Source of the DNA: Triplophysa rosa
Lineage: Eukaryota; Chordata; Actinopteri; Cypriniformes; Nemacheilidae
NCBI RefSeq assembly: GCF_024868665.1
Contig: NC_079890.1
Coordinates: 1,745,827-1,809,826 of the forward strand
DNA: 64,000 bases
Direction of reading: 5' to 3'
A program made the translations under genes and the position numbers. Shown here in pieces: positions 1 through 11,620 of the stretch (positions are counted from its first letter, which is position 1; every line of letters begins with the position of its first letter). Under the pieces are notes generated by a model, which ran no database searches, had not been told where the DNA came from, and worked only from the letters and a program-made list of their open reading frames with translations.

Positions 1-59
1 AGACACACTTGTGCAGAGGCAGCAGTTTTTGCCAGAGGAGAACTGGAATCCCCTGGTTG

Positions 60-301
60 GGCCTGGGTTCTCTTGAGGTTTTTTTTTCTCCATTGGAGTT
101 TTGGGTTCCTCACCACCGTTTGCATACTGTTTTGCACTATTTGCCTGGCCGGGGGGCTGCTTTAGAATTTTAAAGTTTTACTTAATTAATATTGCATATA
201 GGAATTTATAGTCTGCTTAATATTTGACCTGTGCTTCTCTCTCCTTTATCTTGTGTGTGTGTGTGTGTGTGCGTGTGTGCGTGTGTGTGTGCGTGTGTGT
301 G

Positions 302-346
<45 letters not shown>

Positions 347-390
347 GCGCGCGCTATAAATAAAATTGAGTTGAGTTTAAAATGACACCT
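60..390. repeat. Dispersed fish repeat tail with GT/GC microsatellite
   Basis: The segment runs through a TG microsatellite into GCGCTATAAATAAAATTGAG (351-370). That string resembles the 3' tail GCTATATAAATAAAATTGAATTG, which I recall as common at the end of fish dispersed repeats. The left boundary is uncertain. Confidence 0.45.
252..354. repeat. 103-bp alternating purine-pyrimidine tract, (GT)n/(GCGT)n/(GC)n
   Basis: Every odd position from 253 to 353 is G and every even position from 252 to 354 is T or C, so alternation is unbroken for 103 bases. The tract grades from GT through GTGC to pure GC at its right end. Alternating GT/GC is the classical Z-DNA-prone composition. Confidence 0.95.
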
Positions 391-476
391 TAAATTAAAC
401 TGTGTTTAAATAGTTATTTAGTAGTAGTTAAGTAGCTAGTTATTTTTAAGTGTTATACTTGGGGACATAACGATTA

Positions 477-1475
477 CAGTGTTTCCGCCATATTCATTTT
501 GCCTCGGTAGGCCGCCACGCCAAAAACCCTCCATCACGCCAAAAACCATCCCCACCACGACTACCACGGCCATTGTTGCTATGTTTACAACTCTTTCAGT
601 AGATTTAACAACGTTTCCAACCCCCTTTAGCGACTTTTGTTCAGAAGCCGCATATAACTACAAACCTAGCGTCTTTTTAGTTCAGTGGGAAACTGTAGTC
701 AGTACTGCCCCGCGAGCACAAGGTCTCGCTTTCCCGGTGTAGGAAATGCGTCTCGGCATCTGTGAGTGAGTGGCAGGTAGAAGCAGCACGTTCAGTTCAC
801 CGTACGGCCGGCTTGTGATGAACGATTACAAAAGAGCGTTTTGAAAACCTGTCACTGTTATCGTCTGTTTGGATATGTAAGCATGAACACAGTTCGTCTG
901 TAAATAAGCACATGATTAAAGAAAGTGGCTGTGTATGCGCTGTATGAAAGAATAGAGCCAAAATCTCCGCTCTTGGGGTGTGTGTGGTGATTTTATCAGA
1001 CGATGTGTCTTGGTTATAAAACAGAAGTGACAACAGAAACAGAAAATCTGTAAATGACAGCGGCTTTATTGGGCAATGAGCTTTATGTAATGTTCAGAAA
1101 GTAGAATCGAAACGGGTCTGAAGTTGCAACTTTTGCTGCCTTTACGTGCACTCGAAAATTTGATAATTCCCACTTCAACACGGAAATAATTTATGGAACG
1201 GTGGTATTTTAATGTTAAAAGATACTTGTAATGATTTAATGCTACCAGATCATTAGTAATATTAATGCTACCAGATCATTAGCAATATTAATGTTACTAA
1301 ATACTTTTAATGTTAGTAAATCCAGACGATTCTTCCGCGTTTGTGGTGGAAAATATCCAACTTCCAAGGTGACTTGAACGCAATATTAAAACTACGTGAT
1401 GACATCACGAATATGTTAATTAGTGTGTGACGTCATCCAGCGCCACGGTTTAACAAAATCCTAGCGGAAACACTG
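477..1475. mobile_element. hAT-like non-autonomous element (inverted ends CAGTGTTTCCGC)
   Basis: CAGTGTTTCCGC at 477-488 is matched by its exact reverse complement GCGGAAACACTG at 1464-1475. Termini starting CAGTGTTTCC are familiar from fish hAT elements (recalled). I could not find a convincing 8-bp target duplication: the left flank is AACGATTA and the right flank GATTCAGT. Boundaries and superfamily are therefore tentative. The interior carries a 26-bp tandem duplication at 1236-1287 and no transposase reading frame. Confidence 0.5.
1236..1287. repeat. 26-bp tandem duplication
   Basis: Two adjacent units beginning TTAATGCTACCAGATCATTA start at 1236 and 1262. They differ by one base (AGTAATA versus AGCAATA). 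Confidence 0.9.
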
Positions 1476-2446
1476 GATTCAGTCCGATGACGATGCGATA
1501 CAAGTCACGATACTGATCTCGCCATACGATTTTTCACAATTTTTTACGAAATAAGTTGAGACAAATTAGAAATGAACAAGTGCCACTTTACCATTTCTAA
1601 ACTGTAAAATCGCGAAGAATTTTCATTATATTTGTTAGGGGTGACCCCGAATAGTCAAAGATTTGATGCTTCGATAGGAGGAGCCTGATTCAACTACCAA
1701 TCTCCCAGTGGAATCTTCGCAGAGGTGTTGTGCAATGGGGATCATGCCATTCTGGTTATATGGGCAGTGGCGTAGCAGACGGGCACACACTGCGCCGCCC
1801 AAAATTGTTTTTATGATGTTAAGAAATGGGGAATTTTAGGGTTGGGTACAGAAACACCTGGTGCATATGAGCGCGAAGTCTGGCTATGACGGAGAAAGAG
1901 TGCGCAGGAAAAAAGGTGAAAGGGACTTTTTGACTGTTTAAATGGTAAGATGCTTTATTGCATTCCTCCTTTACATGCGGTAAATAAAGTCACTTTATTG
2001 GTAGTTCGTTGGTAATGAACGTGTTGTATTCCCATTTGCAAAAAGTAATTCATTATTATCGAGTAGTATTAAAAATAGTTTTGAGGCAAGATCTGGTCTA
2101 GTAACTATTGTTATGTGATGTTTAAGTAAAATGTCCATTAATTTTACTATTTGTGGCTTGAGTTTTGAATTATGTTCCCCTGCATTTCAGACATTTTACC
2201 TAAACAAATTTATTTTGCACATTGTGACGTGATTCTGGCTTATTTTGTTTTTTATTTATTATAAAGGTATATTCATTAACTAAATTCTAAAGATTAAATT
2301 AATTTTTCTTAACTTTCTTAATGTTATTTATTCACATAATGATGACTCTTAACATTGAACATCAATCTGGTGACGTTCTTAAAGTTTTCTGTACACCGAG
2401 CACAAATTCATTCATTTTCCCGTCCTCTTTTGATTGACAGGATGTA

Positions 2447-2521
2447 TCTGCCCTGATCGTCGACTGTTTTTAAGCTATTGGCCAATACCGATTATTGGCC
2501 GATACATTGGTGCATCTTTAG
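2447..2521 (-). mobile_element. hAT element end fragment
   Basis: Read on the minus strand, the right end is CTAAAGATGCACCAATGTATCGGCC, followed by a GCCAATAATCGG-type stretch. This resembles the recalled fish hAT terminus TAGGGATGCACCGATATATCGGCC with several substitutions. No matching second end was identified, so it is reported as a fragment. Confidence 0.4.
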
Positions 2522-2614
2522 TTAAGTGATGTTTTTAATTTATTTTTTGTTTCCCAAAACTCCCAGCTGCCATTGGTAGGGTAGACAGAGCAAACGCAAA
2601 CTATTGGTTGAATC

Positions 2615-3174
2615 TAGGGCTGTCACGATTATGAAATTTGGCTGACGATTAATTGTCTAATAAATCATTGCGATTATGACGATTAATTGTCTGTTTTAGA
2701 CCTTTGACTTTTAACTCTCATACATTTTTTATTCAGCTTCGAAACGACCATATTGTTCTGAATATAAAGACTAACCACCAAATACTTGTAAATGACGTAA
2801 ATTGATCAAGAGTGAATTGAAGCCACCATTAAGATGCTATCAGTCATAGAAAAGCTTCTAGTCTGTTTTTTTTCTCACTTGCAAGACTACAATAAAAGTT
2901 GACTTGGTAGACTGGTTTTCACACTGAAATAACATTAAACTGTACTGCAGGTTATTTTTATGGTATATGCTAGTTTAGTTTTTTCTAAAGTGATTGTGTT
3001 GTGGTGGTACATTTTACAAGTATTACCCTGCTTTAGTTACAATATATACAATAAAATATGCAATATGCAGATGCACTACAGCTCCCCCTAGTGTCTTCTA
3101 TTGAGATGTGCAATAATTGCGATGATCTGAACCCATCGCGATGAGACGATTATTTAATAATCGCGACAGCCCTA
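2615..3174. mobile_element. hAT MITE, 560 bp, with intact 8-bp target duplication
   Basis: The ends are TAGGGCTGTCACGATTAT (left) and the complement of TAGGGCTGTCGCGATTAT (right), one mismatch in 18. The flanks are GTTGAATC at 2607-2614 and GTTGAATC at 3175-3182, a perfect 8-bp target duplication diagnostic of the hAT superfamily. The interior has no transposase-like frame, so it would depend on a transposase supplied elsewhere. Confidence 0.9.
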
Positions 3175-4299
3175 GTTGAATCGTTAGTATGTCTGGCTGA
3201 TCAGTGCAATGTTTTGATAGTGTTATGATGTTCATTAAAATTCAATTTGAACACAAACATCCTTTATTTGGAGTTAAAGTAATGCTGTTTGAGATGCCGT
3301 TCATGTAGAAATCCAGATCACTTTTTATCAGAATCTTGAATGTTTTGTTCTTAACTGTAAGCAGTGGTCTTGCAGAAGGGTTATCTTGAGACTTTTTTCT
3401 GCAACCCTGCTTTAAGGTGACTTCCTCTCCTCTCTGGAAACCCGATTTTAAGGCTGAGTTTCACACTACCTATCAGCTTAGTCACATTGTTGCTTGTTTA
3501 CTTACAAGAGCGGTTTCTATCAGCTCATCCTGTGTGTGTGTGGGAGATGGAGAGCTCATGTTCTGATTCTTGATCAAATCTCGGCAAAGCCCTCACAGGG
3601 GTAGCTTAAGTTCAGAGACCCGTGTGCCGCCGCGTGTGCGCGCGACGTCCAGTTCACGCCCGCTCTACCTCGTCTCACCCGGCCCTGGGCTAGCCTTGGG
3701 TAAAACAAAGCCTGATCTCAGGTCAGACATCAAATGCGTTTCTTCTTTGTCTGTGACCCCAGTGCATGCCTCAGAGCCGCTGCCTGGCTGATCAGGTGTC
3801 AGCCTTCCAGCCCGACTGCAAAGCCTGCCAAGAAAGTCGCAGAACAAAAACCTAAAGAGCATACCAGGAGTTTCTTCTGTCTCCATTGAAGCCTCAACTT
3901 CTTCGCCCCTCCGGCGGTTTCCTTGAGCGCATCTTAAAGTGTCAAATAAAACTCGCTAGCTCTGGGACGCTCTTGGCAGTTCTTTATGGAGTCTGAAAGT
4001 TGATATTCACGCTGTCGGTTTATTTCGTGTCTGTTTTTATTGGTTGCTCTTCTGTTCGTGACCCGGCATGTCATTTTTCCAATCGGATTTATGCGTTGTG
4101 TAATAATATATTTAGTTGAAAACGTGTTTTGCCACGTTGTTATGTTGCTATAGACACCAGTGCACCAAAGTGAATGGCGTTTGCTTTAGCCAAGTTCACC
4201 CACATGGCCCAGGGGATGCCAGATTTGCACCACGCTTAAGTTTGAAGTTCGATAAACAATGAGATCATAACGTGTCATCTTGCGTTTTTCTTTCCGAAG

Positions 4300-4479
4300 G
4301 TATGGAGTGACTCCAGAGAACATCATTCTGTACGGTCAGAGTATAGGGACCGTGCCCACGGTGGACCTGGCCTCTCGGTACGAGTGTGCCGCGGTTATCC
4401 TGCATTCCCCCCTCATGTCGGGCTTGCGCGTTGCTTTCCCGGACACCCGCAAAACCTACTGCTTTGATGCTTTTCCAAG
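4300..4479 (+). CDS. abhd17c: ABHD17-family depalmitoylase, internal exon (nucleophile serine)
   Basis: This 180-nt exon encodes 60 codons of an alpha/beta-hydrolase core. An arginine completed across the junction (..AG|G) is followed by [19 protein letters not shown], a middle block, and [11 protein letters not shown]. The GQSIG nucleophile elbow places the catalytic serine codon at 4340-4342. The acceptor is TTTTTCTTTCCGAAG ending at 4299 and the donor is AAG|GTAAGA at 4480. Both flanking introns are phase 2, and the last AG joins C at 11401 to make the serine of SIDKV. ABHD17 proteins are membrane-associated serine hydrolases that remove palmitate from proteins such as N-Ras and PSD-95 (family knowledge). 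The exon matches all three paralogs closely; the c assignment rests on the next exon and on synteny. Confidence 0.93.
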
Positions 4480-4569
4480 GTAAGATTGAACAAACCATCT
4501 GTAATCTCAATATAATTAGAATTCTAACTATTTGAATGCAATCACAAGTTTGTAAGTACTGTACAAGGG

Positions 4570-5245
4570 CCATTCTCACGAAACCACTGAAACGTCATGG
4601 CAGTAATGAATTAGAATTATAAAACATATAATTCTATAACCCTAAAAAATGATCGTGGTAAACATAGTTGTGTTCTCAGTCTTGTTAAAAGCATAATTGT
4701 CACATGGGATGAATGACTTGTTTTATTGCTTTTTTCTGCTGAAATTCTCATTACCGTAACATGTCCCATTATGCGGCAATTTAAATCAGCAAAATTAAAA
4801 TATTCTGAAAAAAACTAATAGAAGTTCTTCTAGATGTTCTTGAATGACAAAAAATAATTGACAGAATAGTCACGTATAATAGAAATGAAGGAATAGTGGG
4901 AAAAAAGAAATGTCCATGACTGATATTCTCATCCTCCGTAACATACATAAACGCACATTTTCATATTTACATTTAGTTTGATTTTATGTGAAGAAACACA
5001 TCTACCAGTTTCAAATGGTTAATGTATACTTTTTTAGTAAAAAGCTTAATATTCTCTTGTCACGCTGTGTACACAACTTTTTTCATTCTCATTACCGATA
5101 CATGTGGTTTCCCACATTAAAAAAAAAGTCACTGCTAAAATATTCTTCATTAATGTCTTATGTATGATTCATAAAAACTTCATTTCATCATGGCTTCACT
5201 TTTGTATGCTATGGGATTGACTGTTTTAAATGGTTACGGTAATGA
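4570..5245. repeat. Dispersed repeat with recurring CATTACCGTAACAT motif
   Basis: Related motifs recur at about 4744 (ATTCTCATTACCGTAACATG), 4925 (ATTCTCATCCTCCGTAACAT) and 5085 (ATTCTCATTACCGATACATG). An inverted TTACGGTAATGA lies near 5232. The 160-180 bp spacing and the inverted end suggest a palindromic or tandem DNA element. I cannot name the family and the boundaries are approximate. Confidence 0.4.
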
Positions 5246-8200
5246 CAATTTTAAAGCAAGGCCATTTTTTGTTAAAAATCGTGTCAGTAAAACTTTTGAA
5301 ATTTTGAAATTAATGCTTTTAAAACCTTTTTTATAATGAATTAAAGGAAATTTGTGGATGCAAGTGTTCTTAAGGATATCATCTTTGACATGTATATGTA
5401 TAATCCAATCATATTTTCTGGTGGACTGACGTGAAATCTGACAGTCCATCTGAAGACGACATAAGAAACTGAACTTCCAATAACCAACTTGCCGCTTTAA
5501 CCAATACGCAGTGGAGATGGCGGAACATCAGGATGCTCAGAATAACCCCATCACTCATAAAACAGGATTAGTTTGATTAAGACAGAGTTACATTTTTTAT
5601 TATTGCAAATGTTCAAAGATGCAGAGTGGCATACATCCACCAAACCTCATTCTGCATCCATCTCTTACATCCCATCTGTCCTGTTCTACAACCTTTCCAT
5701 TTGCAAAAAAAATGTATTGCTTCTGCACGCTTGGAACTCTTGGAAGTCAATTTAATAACACAGAAAATGGCTTGCGTTTCACCGCACTAGGAAGTGCTAA
5801 AAGCGAAGACCGTTGCTCTTCTCTCTGTGACGCTTTTATGGTTTGATGCAATCATTTCAACACGAGTGTTTTTCAGCTGTAGTCATTTGCTGTAGGAGCT
5901 GAAAGTGAAAATAACTGTAGGTGCCGCTAGGAAACGTAATGAAAATAGAGAGGGGAATTTACACAGCAGATTATTTGCAGTTATGCAAGCGTTTGTGTTT
6001 TCTAAATTGTAAGTATGCGAATACGTTGTTTTTTTGATGCGCAAAATGTTGACAGGGAAAATGCGTATCTGCTAAAAAATGCAACTCTTTAAAATCTTGC
6101 GTCATGCCACCAGTTATTTGGTAAAGCCGTCCACTCCTGTTACACACTGATTATAGAGATTAGTGAAGTAATGTTACAGCGAATGCAAATCTGCCACCAG
6201 ATACCTTCAAATAACAGAAAAACGCACACTTTTGACAGCAGGCGTGTTTTGCTTGTACGTGTTGTCATGAACGTGAATATATGCGTAATTGCTCTTAAAA
6301 GCCACTCCTGCAAACGGTTACGAAACTCTCCTTGTTCTGTTATACACCACAGCTTAAACCGTCAGGTTACATAGATTATGTTGAAGTATTCCTGGTAAAA
6401 TCTAAGTAGTTCCTTTCATCACCTGTCAAGATAGTTTTGACACCCATGACTGTTTCTTTGAACGTGCACCGTTTTCCATGAAAAAGCCTTCTCCGGCTCG
6501 CTTTCACCTCATCTCTAACTACCACGTCTGGCTGCCGAGATAAACCTCGTAAAAAACATCTGCGGTGTTTACCTGTGCATCAGAGGAGATCTATCTATAT
6601 TCCACACACTCTTTAAATCGGTTACCCGCTTCGTGACTGGCTGTAGGACTTGGCACGTAAACGCTTTCGCTTCGACTTTCTATTTTGGTACTCGGATTGT
6701 CCTGATGTATTGTTTGTAGGCAGCTTCACGTCTCGAGCTGTCAAAACTTTCTCCCACCGACCCTCGAAGTGTGAGTCATGAGAAGATCCTTTTGTGGAAC
6801 ATTCTCGCCATCAGCAGTCTTCACGGAAAGTGGTTGCGCACGGGACGAAAGCCAAAACTTGAATGTTTCTTCATAGAGGAAGGTTTCCAAGGTTTTTTTT
6901 CCAAACTGGCCGCTGAGTGGCCTTACCAACCCTTAAAAGAACTTTGGTTTTGCTTTGTTTAGTCAATAGTTTTAGTCTTAAATTACGCCTTTTGGTTGTG
7001 ATCAAGTTTCGCCTTCAGGAAACGCGTCACAAAAGGTCTACGGTGACACTTAAGTAGCTCCCATTACCATTCATGTCAGATGGTGCTTCAGTTTTCTTTG
7101 AGATGGTGGAGGTCAAAGAACTTCAGTCCAAACGTTTAAACTCAGCAGGTGACAATTCATGAAAGATTTTGCTCTCTGTGGCACTTGAGTCGTTTCAAAG
7201 TCCCTTCAAGGCGAGTCAGTTCATACGGTGCCCAACATGGTGTCAATCTATTTTGTAGGCATTTCAACAACTGAATTGAGAAAGACAATTATATCTCAGT
7301 CAGGTACAAAATTTGACAACGATGGTATTTTGAATTGCGATTTTAGATTAAATTATGGGGCAAGTGATTTAGTATGAACCAAAAATTGTTATAGTTTTGT
7401 AATTATTGTTTTTTTGGTGTTACATCTACCAAAAAAGTCTACTTTAACTCAAAGTTGGGATATTTCTTCATTTTCCTACGAGTGATGCGTCACGTTAACA
7501 AAACAGACCTCTCACTCATTCATTTTGTTCACTCTTGACGTCACACCGGGTGAAATTTATGTCGGCTAGCAACTGCGGCGTTTCATTGTTATGGAAGTGA
7601 TTCTCCACGGCAGATGTTCTGTCAGCGTTCTTTTGTTGTTTAAATTGAAGGTGGGCAGAGCCGCGAGTCTCTCAGTCCGTCAGCTCTGTCAGTGTTTCGT
7701 AATGAGAGGCTACAGTTGAGAGATTGAAACGTCTGCGTGTGCTAATAGCTCTGACGGGAGGTGTTAATGAGCTGGCTGCCTTTACACCAACTTGCAATTT
7801 GTCAAAAGCATTATGGGTTAACACGTCGTTCATTTCGCTTAATAAAATCTGAAGTCTTGGAGTGGGAGGATTTGAAATTGGGATTTGCGTATTAGTGTTA
7901 GAAAGAGTTGAGTTAACGAAGGATTAGGATTGATTAAGATTTGTTAAATTAGCGCTGTTAGCATAAACACGATTAATCACTCGTCGCTGAGAAAAGCCTT
8001 CGAATGGAGATAATTCACAGGGCAATACAATTATTGTGGCAGACAAGTAAATTATAGAAAAATGTTGCAAAAAGCGTTTTTTTTAATGAGCTATGAAGGC
8101 ATGTTCTTTACATCCCGGCAGTGTTTCATTAGAGTAAAGCTAATGTCAAACACTCACTGAAAAGGTCTTTGCGACAACCTGTCAAAATAAAAGTCTGGTA

Positions 8201-10850
8201 AACTTGGACAAATTGACAAAGCCACATGAAAAGCTGTAGTATACTGTATTATTTACTTTAGCAAATGTGCTAGTAAAAATACTACTAACATTTAAGTAGA
8301 CTGATTTCTTTAAATCATTTAGCAGTAGCCAAAAGTACTTCAACATTTGGAAAAAAGATTTTTTATATCATATTGTAAACCTATTTTTATATAAAATATA
8401 CTTTACATTTTTATTTATAGTACATTTTTATTTTGAATATTTTGTTTATGATTCAATGTAAAGTGTCACTGGTAAAATTTGGTTGCGTTCTTGCATGCTT
8501 TGTGCACTTTTTTAAATTGTCATTCGTACCAAGGGAACGATGCGTCGTCTTATTTGAGCATTTCGTTATTGTTAGCGACAACTTTAAGAAGTCTAAAAAA
8601 AAATTAACGCGTTGAAAAATGCTAGAATTCTGAAACTTGCAAGAGTGTAACCCAGTTTGTCTATGAAAGAAGAGCATTTCTGGTCGGTAAAAGTTCATTT
8701 CCCCTCATTTTCACACGACATACTCCTCAACCTTTTTGGAGAAGCGACAGCTGTTTTTTCCCTTTCACAAGCCCTTGTGGCAGCTTGGTCAGGGATAAGA
8801 GATTATTCCGTTCCACCACGTACCTGGCTGATGTAAACATCACTCAAATTCCACGATTACGAGACTGGAAGCAATAGCAGTGGACTCACCGCTGGCAGGC
8901 CAGGACTTTATTTCTGTTGCTTATTCCAGATTCGCTGTTGTGAGGGGACAGTCAGGCAGAGTTAAGTTGAATGTTCTGCCCGTCTCTGTAGATTTTCTGG
9001 CTGCAGCGTGGCATGGGTTTGAATATTAAAATGCAGCGAGAGAGAGTCCAGGAGGGTTGGCTCTTCCCGTCAGGGGCTGAAGAGAGACAGTGAAGACTGT
9101 GTGCGAGACGCCGTCTCGACTCTTATTGACAATTGCATTATTGCTTCCTGTCCTCGCTCAGGGGGTCAGGTTAGTTTACAGTTTTCAAATGAACTACATT
9201 TAAATGGGGTTTTCTCGAGTCTGTAGTTTTCCAGTCAATGTAGAATCTGAGCCTCGAGGGGGCAAGTCCTGGAGGACTGAACGCTAGGCAAGACTGAGTC
9301 ATTCACACTGGAGAAATAAACCAACACGTTTGTTTTTAAAGTGCCATGGTGCTACCATTAAAAATGACCAGAATTCACGACAATGATATAGTGATATTTA
9401 TTGAAATTGTGAAAATTGTTCTATCGGAAAATTCATTTAGTTTTATTTGGTCTCTTTTTTTGGTCAGTTACTCTGTTATGTGAGTAAAAATGTTCAAAGT
9501 AAATTATTTACGACATAGTAGTAGTAGTAATAAAACTTAATATTACAGTTACTGACAATACTGGTATATTGCAGCTCCTTTAAAAGACACCGTAATTGTT
9601 CAAAAATTGACTCAACTTTGTCAAAGTTAACTTTTAGTAGATATAATTTTTTGTGGAAAATGTACCAGAGGCACTGATGACTCATCTTCGAAAATACTGC
9701 TTTTAACTAACAAACAGGAAGCAACCTGCAGGTTTTAATGGAACTTGTAAATGGTTTTCTAGTTTCTTTCAATGCGTCAACACTGGTAAGAAAATGCAAC
9801 GTACAATAAATACATAATTTGTCCAGGGACGTACGTTTTAGGGCATAAAGCTACTAGCTTCTAAATAGTCTTCTAATGAGTGCTTTTCAATCCACATTCT
9901 TCCTGTTGCGTGCTCAAAATAAAGCATTAACCGTTCGTCAAGCATCCATTAGAAATCCATGCTCTGTTTATTCTGTTTTAGCTACTGTCTCATTCTTCAT
10001 TAAAGGTAATTATTCCATCAGCGCACATCACGCATTAACCTCCTCACTTATTCAGATTTAATTGCCTGCGCACCAATAAAAAAATAAGCAACAATTAGGC
10101 ATTTTAAATGCTAAATTAATTACCGCATCTGTTTGACATGTAAACTGGTAGATTCAGGCTAGGGAGTTACAAGATCTGCCCAAGTCCATTGTTGAGGGTT
10201 TTGTGGATATCTTTGTGTAATCTTGTGTTTCCAATATAATGTTGACGGTGTAAGGCGATGTTAACAACATTTTCTGTGGACATGAATATTAGTAAAGACG
10301 TATGTAGAATATAAACACAGACTGAATTGGTTTGATCTTGGACTATGCAGCTTATTCTAACTAAAAGTACACACTTGGATGAGAAGAGTCTGACCGTTAT
10401 GTAAAAACAAAGGCTGTTTCATGTACTTGTTCCGCAGAAGCATTTGTCAACTTTATGATCAGAATTGCATCCAAAAACAATATAAACCTAGACATATAGA
10501 CTGCTTAGTTTGGCTTTGTTTTACTTTGTCATTAATCAGAAAGGAGGATTTTTTTACATGTAAAAAATGTATCAAAACAAAGAAAAAGGATTTTCTTGAA
10601 AAGGTATTTTTCTTTTTTTTAGGTAATAATTTTTTGGTCAAGACTTCGTCCAGATCGGATTTAGAGAATGATCATCAAAAGTAGACGCTTTATATTTTTA
10701 GAATATGCGTAACAGCGCCCCCTGCCATATAACAGTATAAACACGGAAAGGCAGAAAAACTTGTCGGTGGTTGAGAAGCGTTGTCATAAATTGTCGAAAA
10801 GAATTTAAGAACTTGCATCAATGAGATTGGTTCGCAGAACAATTGAATTT

Positions 10851-11090
10851 ACTTACATTTTTGCATTTGACAGATGCTTATATTGCGTTTTACTCCCGTT
10901 TCACACCGCACGCATAAGCAGTGCGTATTTTGTTCGCCGCACATGTTAACGAATGAGAGCATTCATACTCGTAAGCAGTAGTGCAGCGATCATTTCGGCG
11001 GTGAGTGTATTTTCCCTATGTGCTGTATGTGCAATCCCTGGGATCGAACCCATGACCTTGGCATTGCTAGCGCCATGCTCCGTGCAAACA
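10851..11090 (-). mobile_element. tRNA-derived SINE, minus strand, interrupted
   Basis: On the minus strand the head reads GAGCATGGCGCTAGCAATGCC, then GGTCATGGGTTCGATCCCAG (B-box GGTTCGATCC at 11040-11050). The tail AAGCATCTGTCAAATGCAAA lies at 10851-10880 and resembles the recalled fish SINE end GCGTCTGCCAAATGCATAAATG. The middle (about 10882-11025) does not match that consensus, so the copy is either interrupted by other DNA or strongly diverged. Confidence 0.6.
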
Positions 11091-11400
11091 TTTACATTGT
11101 CTAGATTGGACCTCTGTAACATTCTTGGTTTTTTTTTGCTTGTTTTTGTTCACCATTTTTCACGTGTTGTTGAGGCAACTTCTCTTAACAAAACGATTGA
11201 TTTTGTCATTGTCTGCCTAACATGAACATTTGTGTTATCTCATTAGTTAAACGTAACCGAGAACAATACCACAAAAGACAGCTGAACGAAAATGTAGTTG
11301 GTTGCGTGTTTTTCTGGCACTTGAGACTTGCTCCGTTTCATCTGTTTGTATTGATTAATCATGTCAACGATTAACACATCCATGTATCTTTGTGTTCCAG

Positions 11401-11620
11401 CATCGACAAGGTCTCAAAGGTGGCGTCACCGGTGCTGGTCATCCACGGCACAGAAGACGAGGTGATCGATTTCTCCCATGGCCTGGCCATCTACGAGCGA
11501 TGTCCACGTGCCGTCGAGCCTCTGTGGGTGGAGGGCGCCGGGCACAACGACATCGAGCTTTACGCCCAATACCTCGAGAGACTGAAGCAGTTCATCACCT
11601 TCGAGCTGGCTACCTCCTGA
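11401..11620 (+). CDS. abhd17c: ABHD17-family depalmitoylase, terminal exon (catalytic Asp and His)
   Basis: The exon begins at 11401 after CAG, completes a serine codon and encodes 72 further residues to a TGA at 11618-11620. Visible landmarks are [16 protein letters not shown] with the predicted catalytic aspartate at 11456-11458, [20 protein letters not shown] with the catalytic histidine at 11543-11545, and the C-terminal [31 protein letters not shown] and [15 protein letters not shown] fit ABHD17C better than ABHD17A or ABHD17B as I recall them. With the exon at 4300 this gives the complete Ser-Asp-His triad, so the visible part looks intact. The last residues, FELATS, differ from the mammalian tail, as expected for a variable C-terminus. 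Confidence 0.93.

Larger units (their letters stand above)
1..4299 (+). other. abhd17c: abhd17c intron 1 (3' part)
   Basis: This is the intron before the first visible abhd17c exon. It ends in a pyrimidine-rich tract and AG at 4298-4299. It holds a repeat tail with a (GT/GC)n tract (about 60-390), a 1-kb element with 12-bp inverted ends (477-1475), a hAT end fragment (2447-2521) and a complete hAT MITE (2615-3174). The stretch 3480-3900 is GC-richer and contains short open frames on both strands that I cannot assign. The stretches 1480-2440 and 3900-4290 show nothing I recognise. The upstream abhd17c exon, with the N-terminal cysteine-rich palmitoylated segment of the family, is not in the window. 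Confidence 0.7.
4480..11400 (+). other. abhd17c: abhd17c intron 2
   Basis: The intron runs from GTAAGA at 4480 to TTTGTGTTCCAG ending at 11400 and is phase 2. It contains a repeat built around CTCATTACCGTAACAT-like motifs (about 4570-5245) and a broken minus-strand SINE (10851-11090). I see no coding exon, RNA gene or identifiable transposon between 5250 and 10850. That stretch is ordinary AT-rich fish intron with short A and T runs; all open frames there are under about 90 codons and show no recognisable family. Confidence 0.85.

Noticed and set aside
4280..4299. Start of the abhd17c open frame upstream of 4300 (MRFSFR)
   Set aside because: These codons are the intronic pyrimidine tract before the AG acceptor; homology begins with the arginine split at the junction.
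11030..11085. Functional tRNA gene
   Set aside because: It has a B-box, but no complete cloverleaf was found and the SINE tail is present; it is a SINE head.
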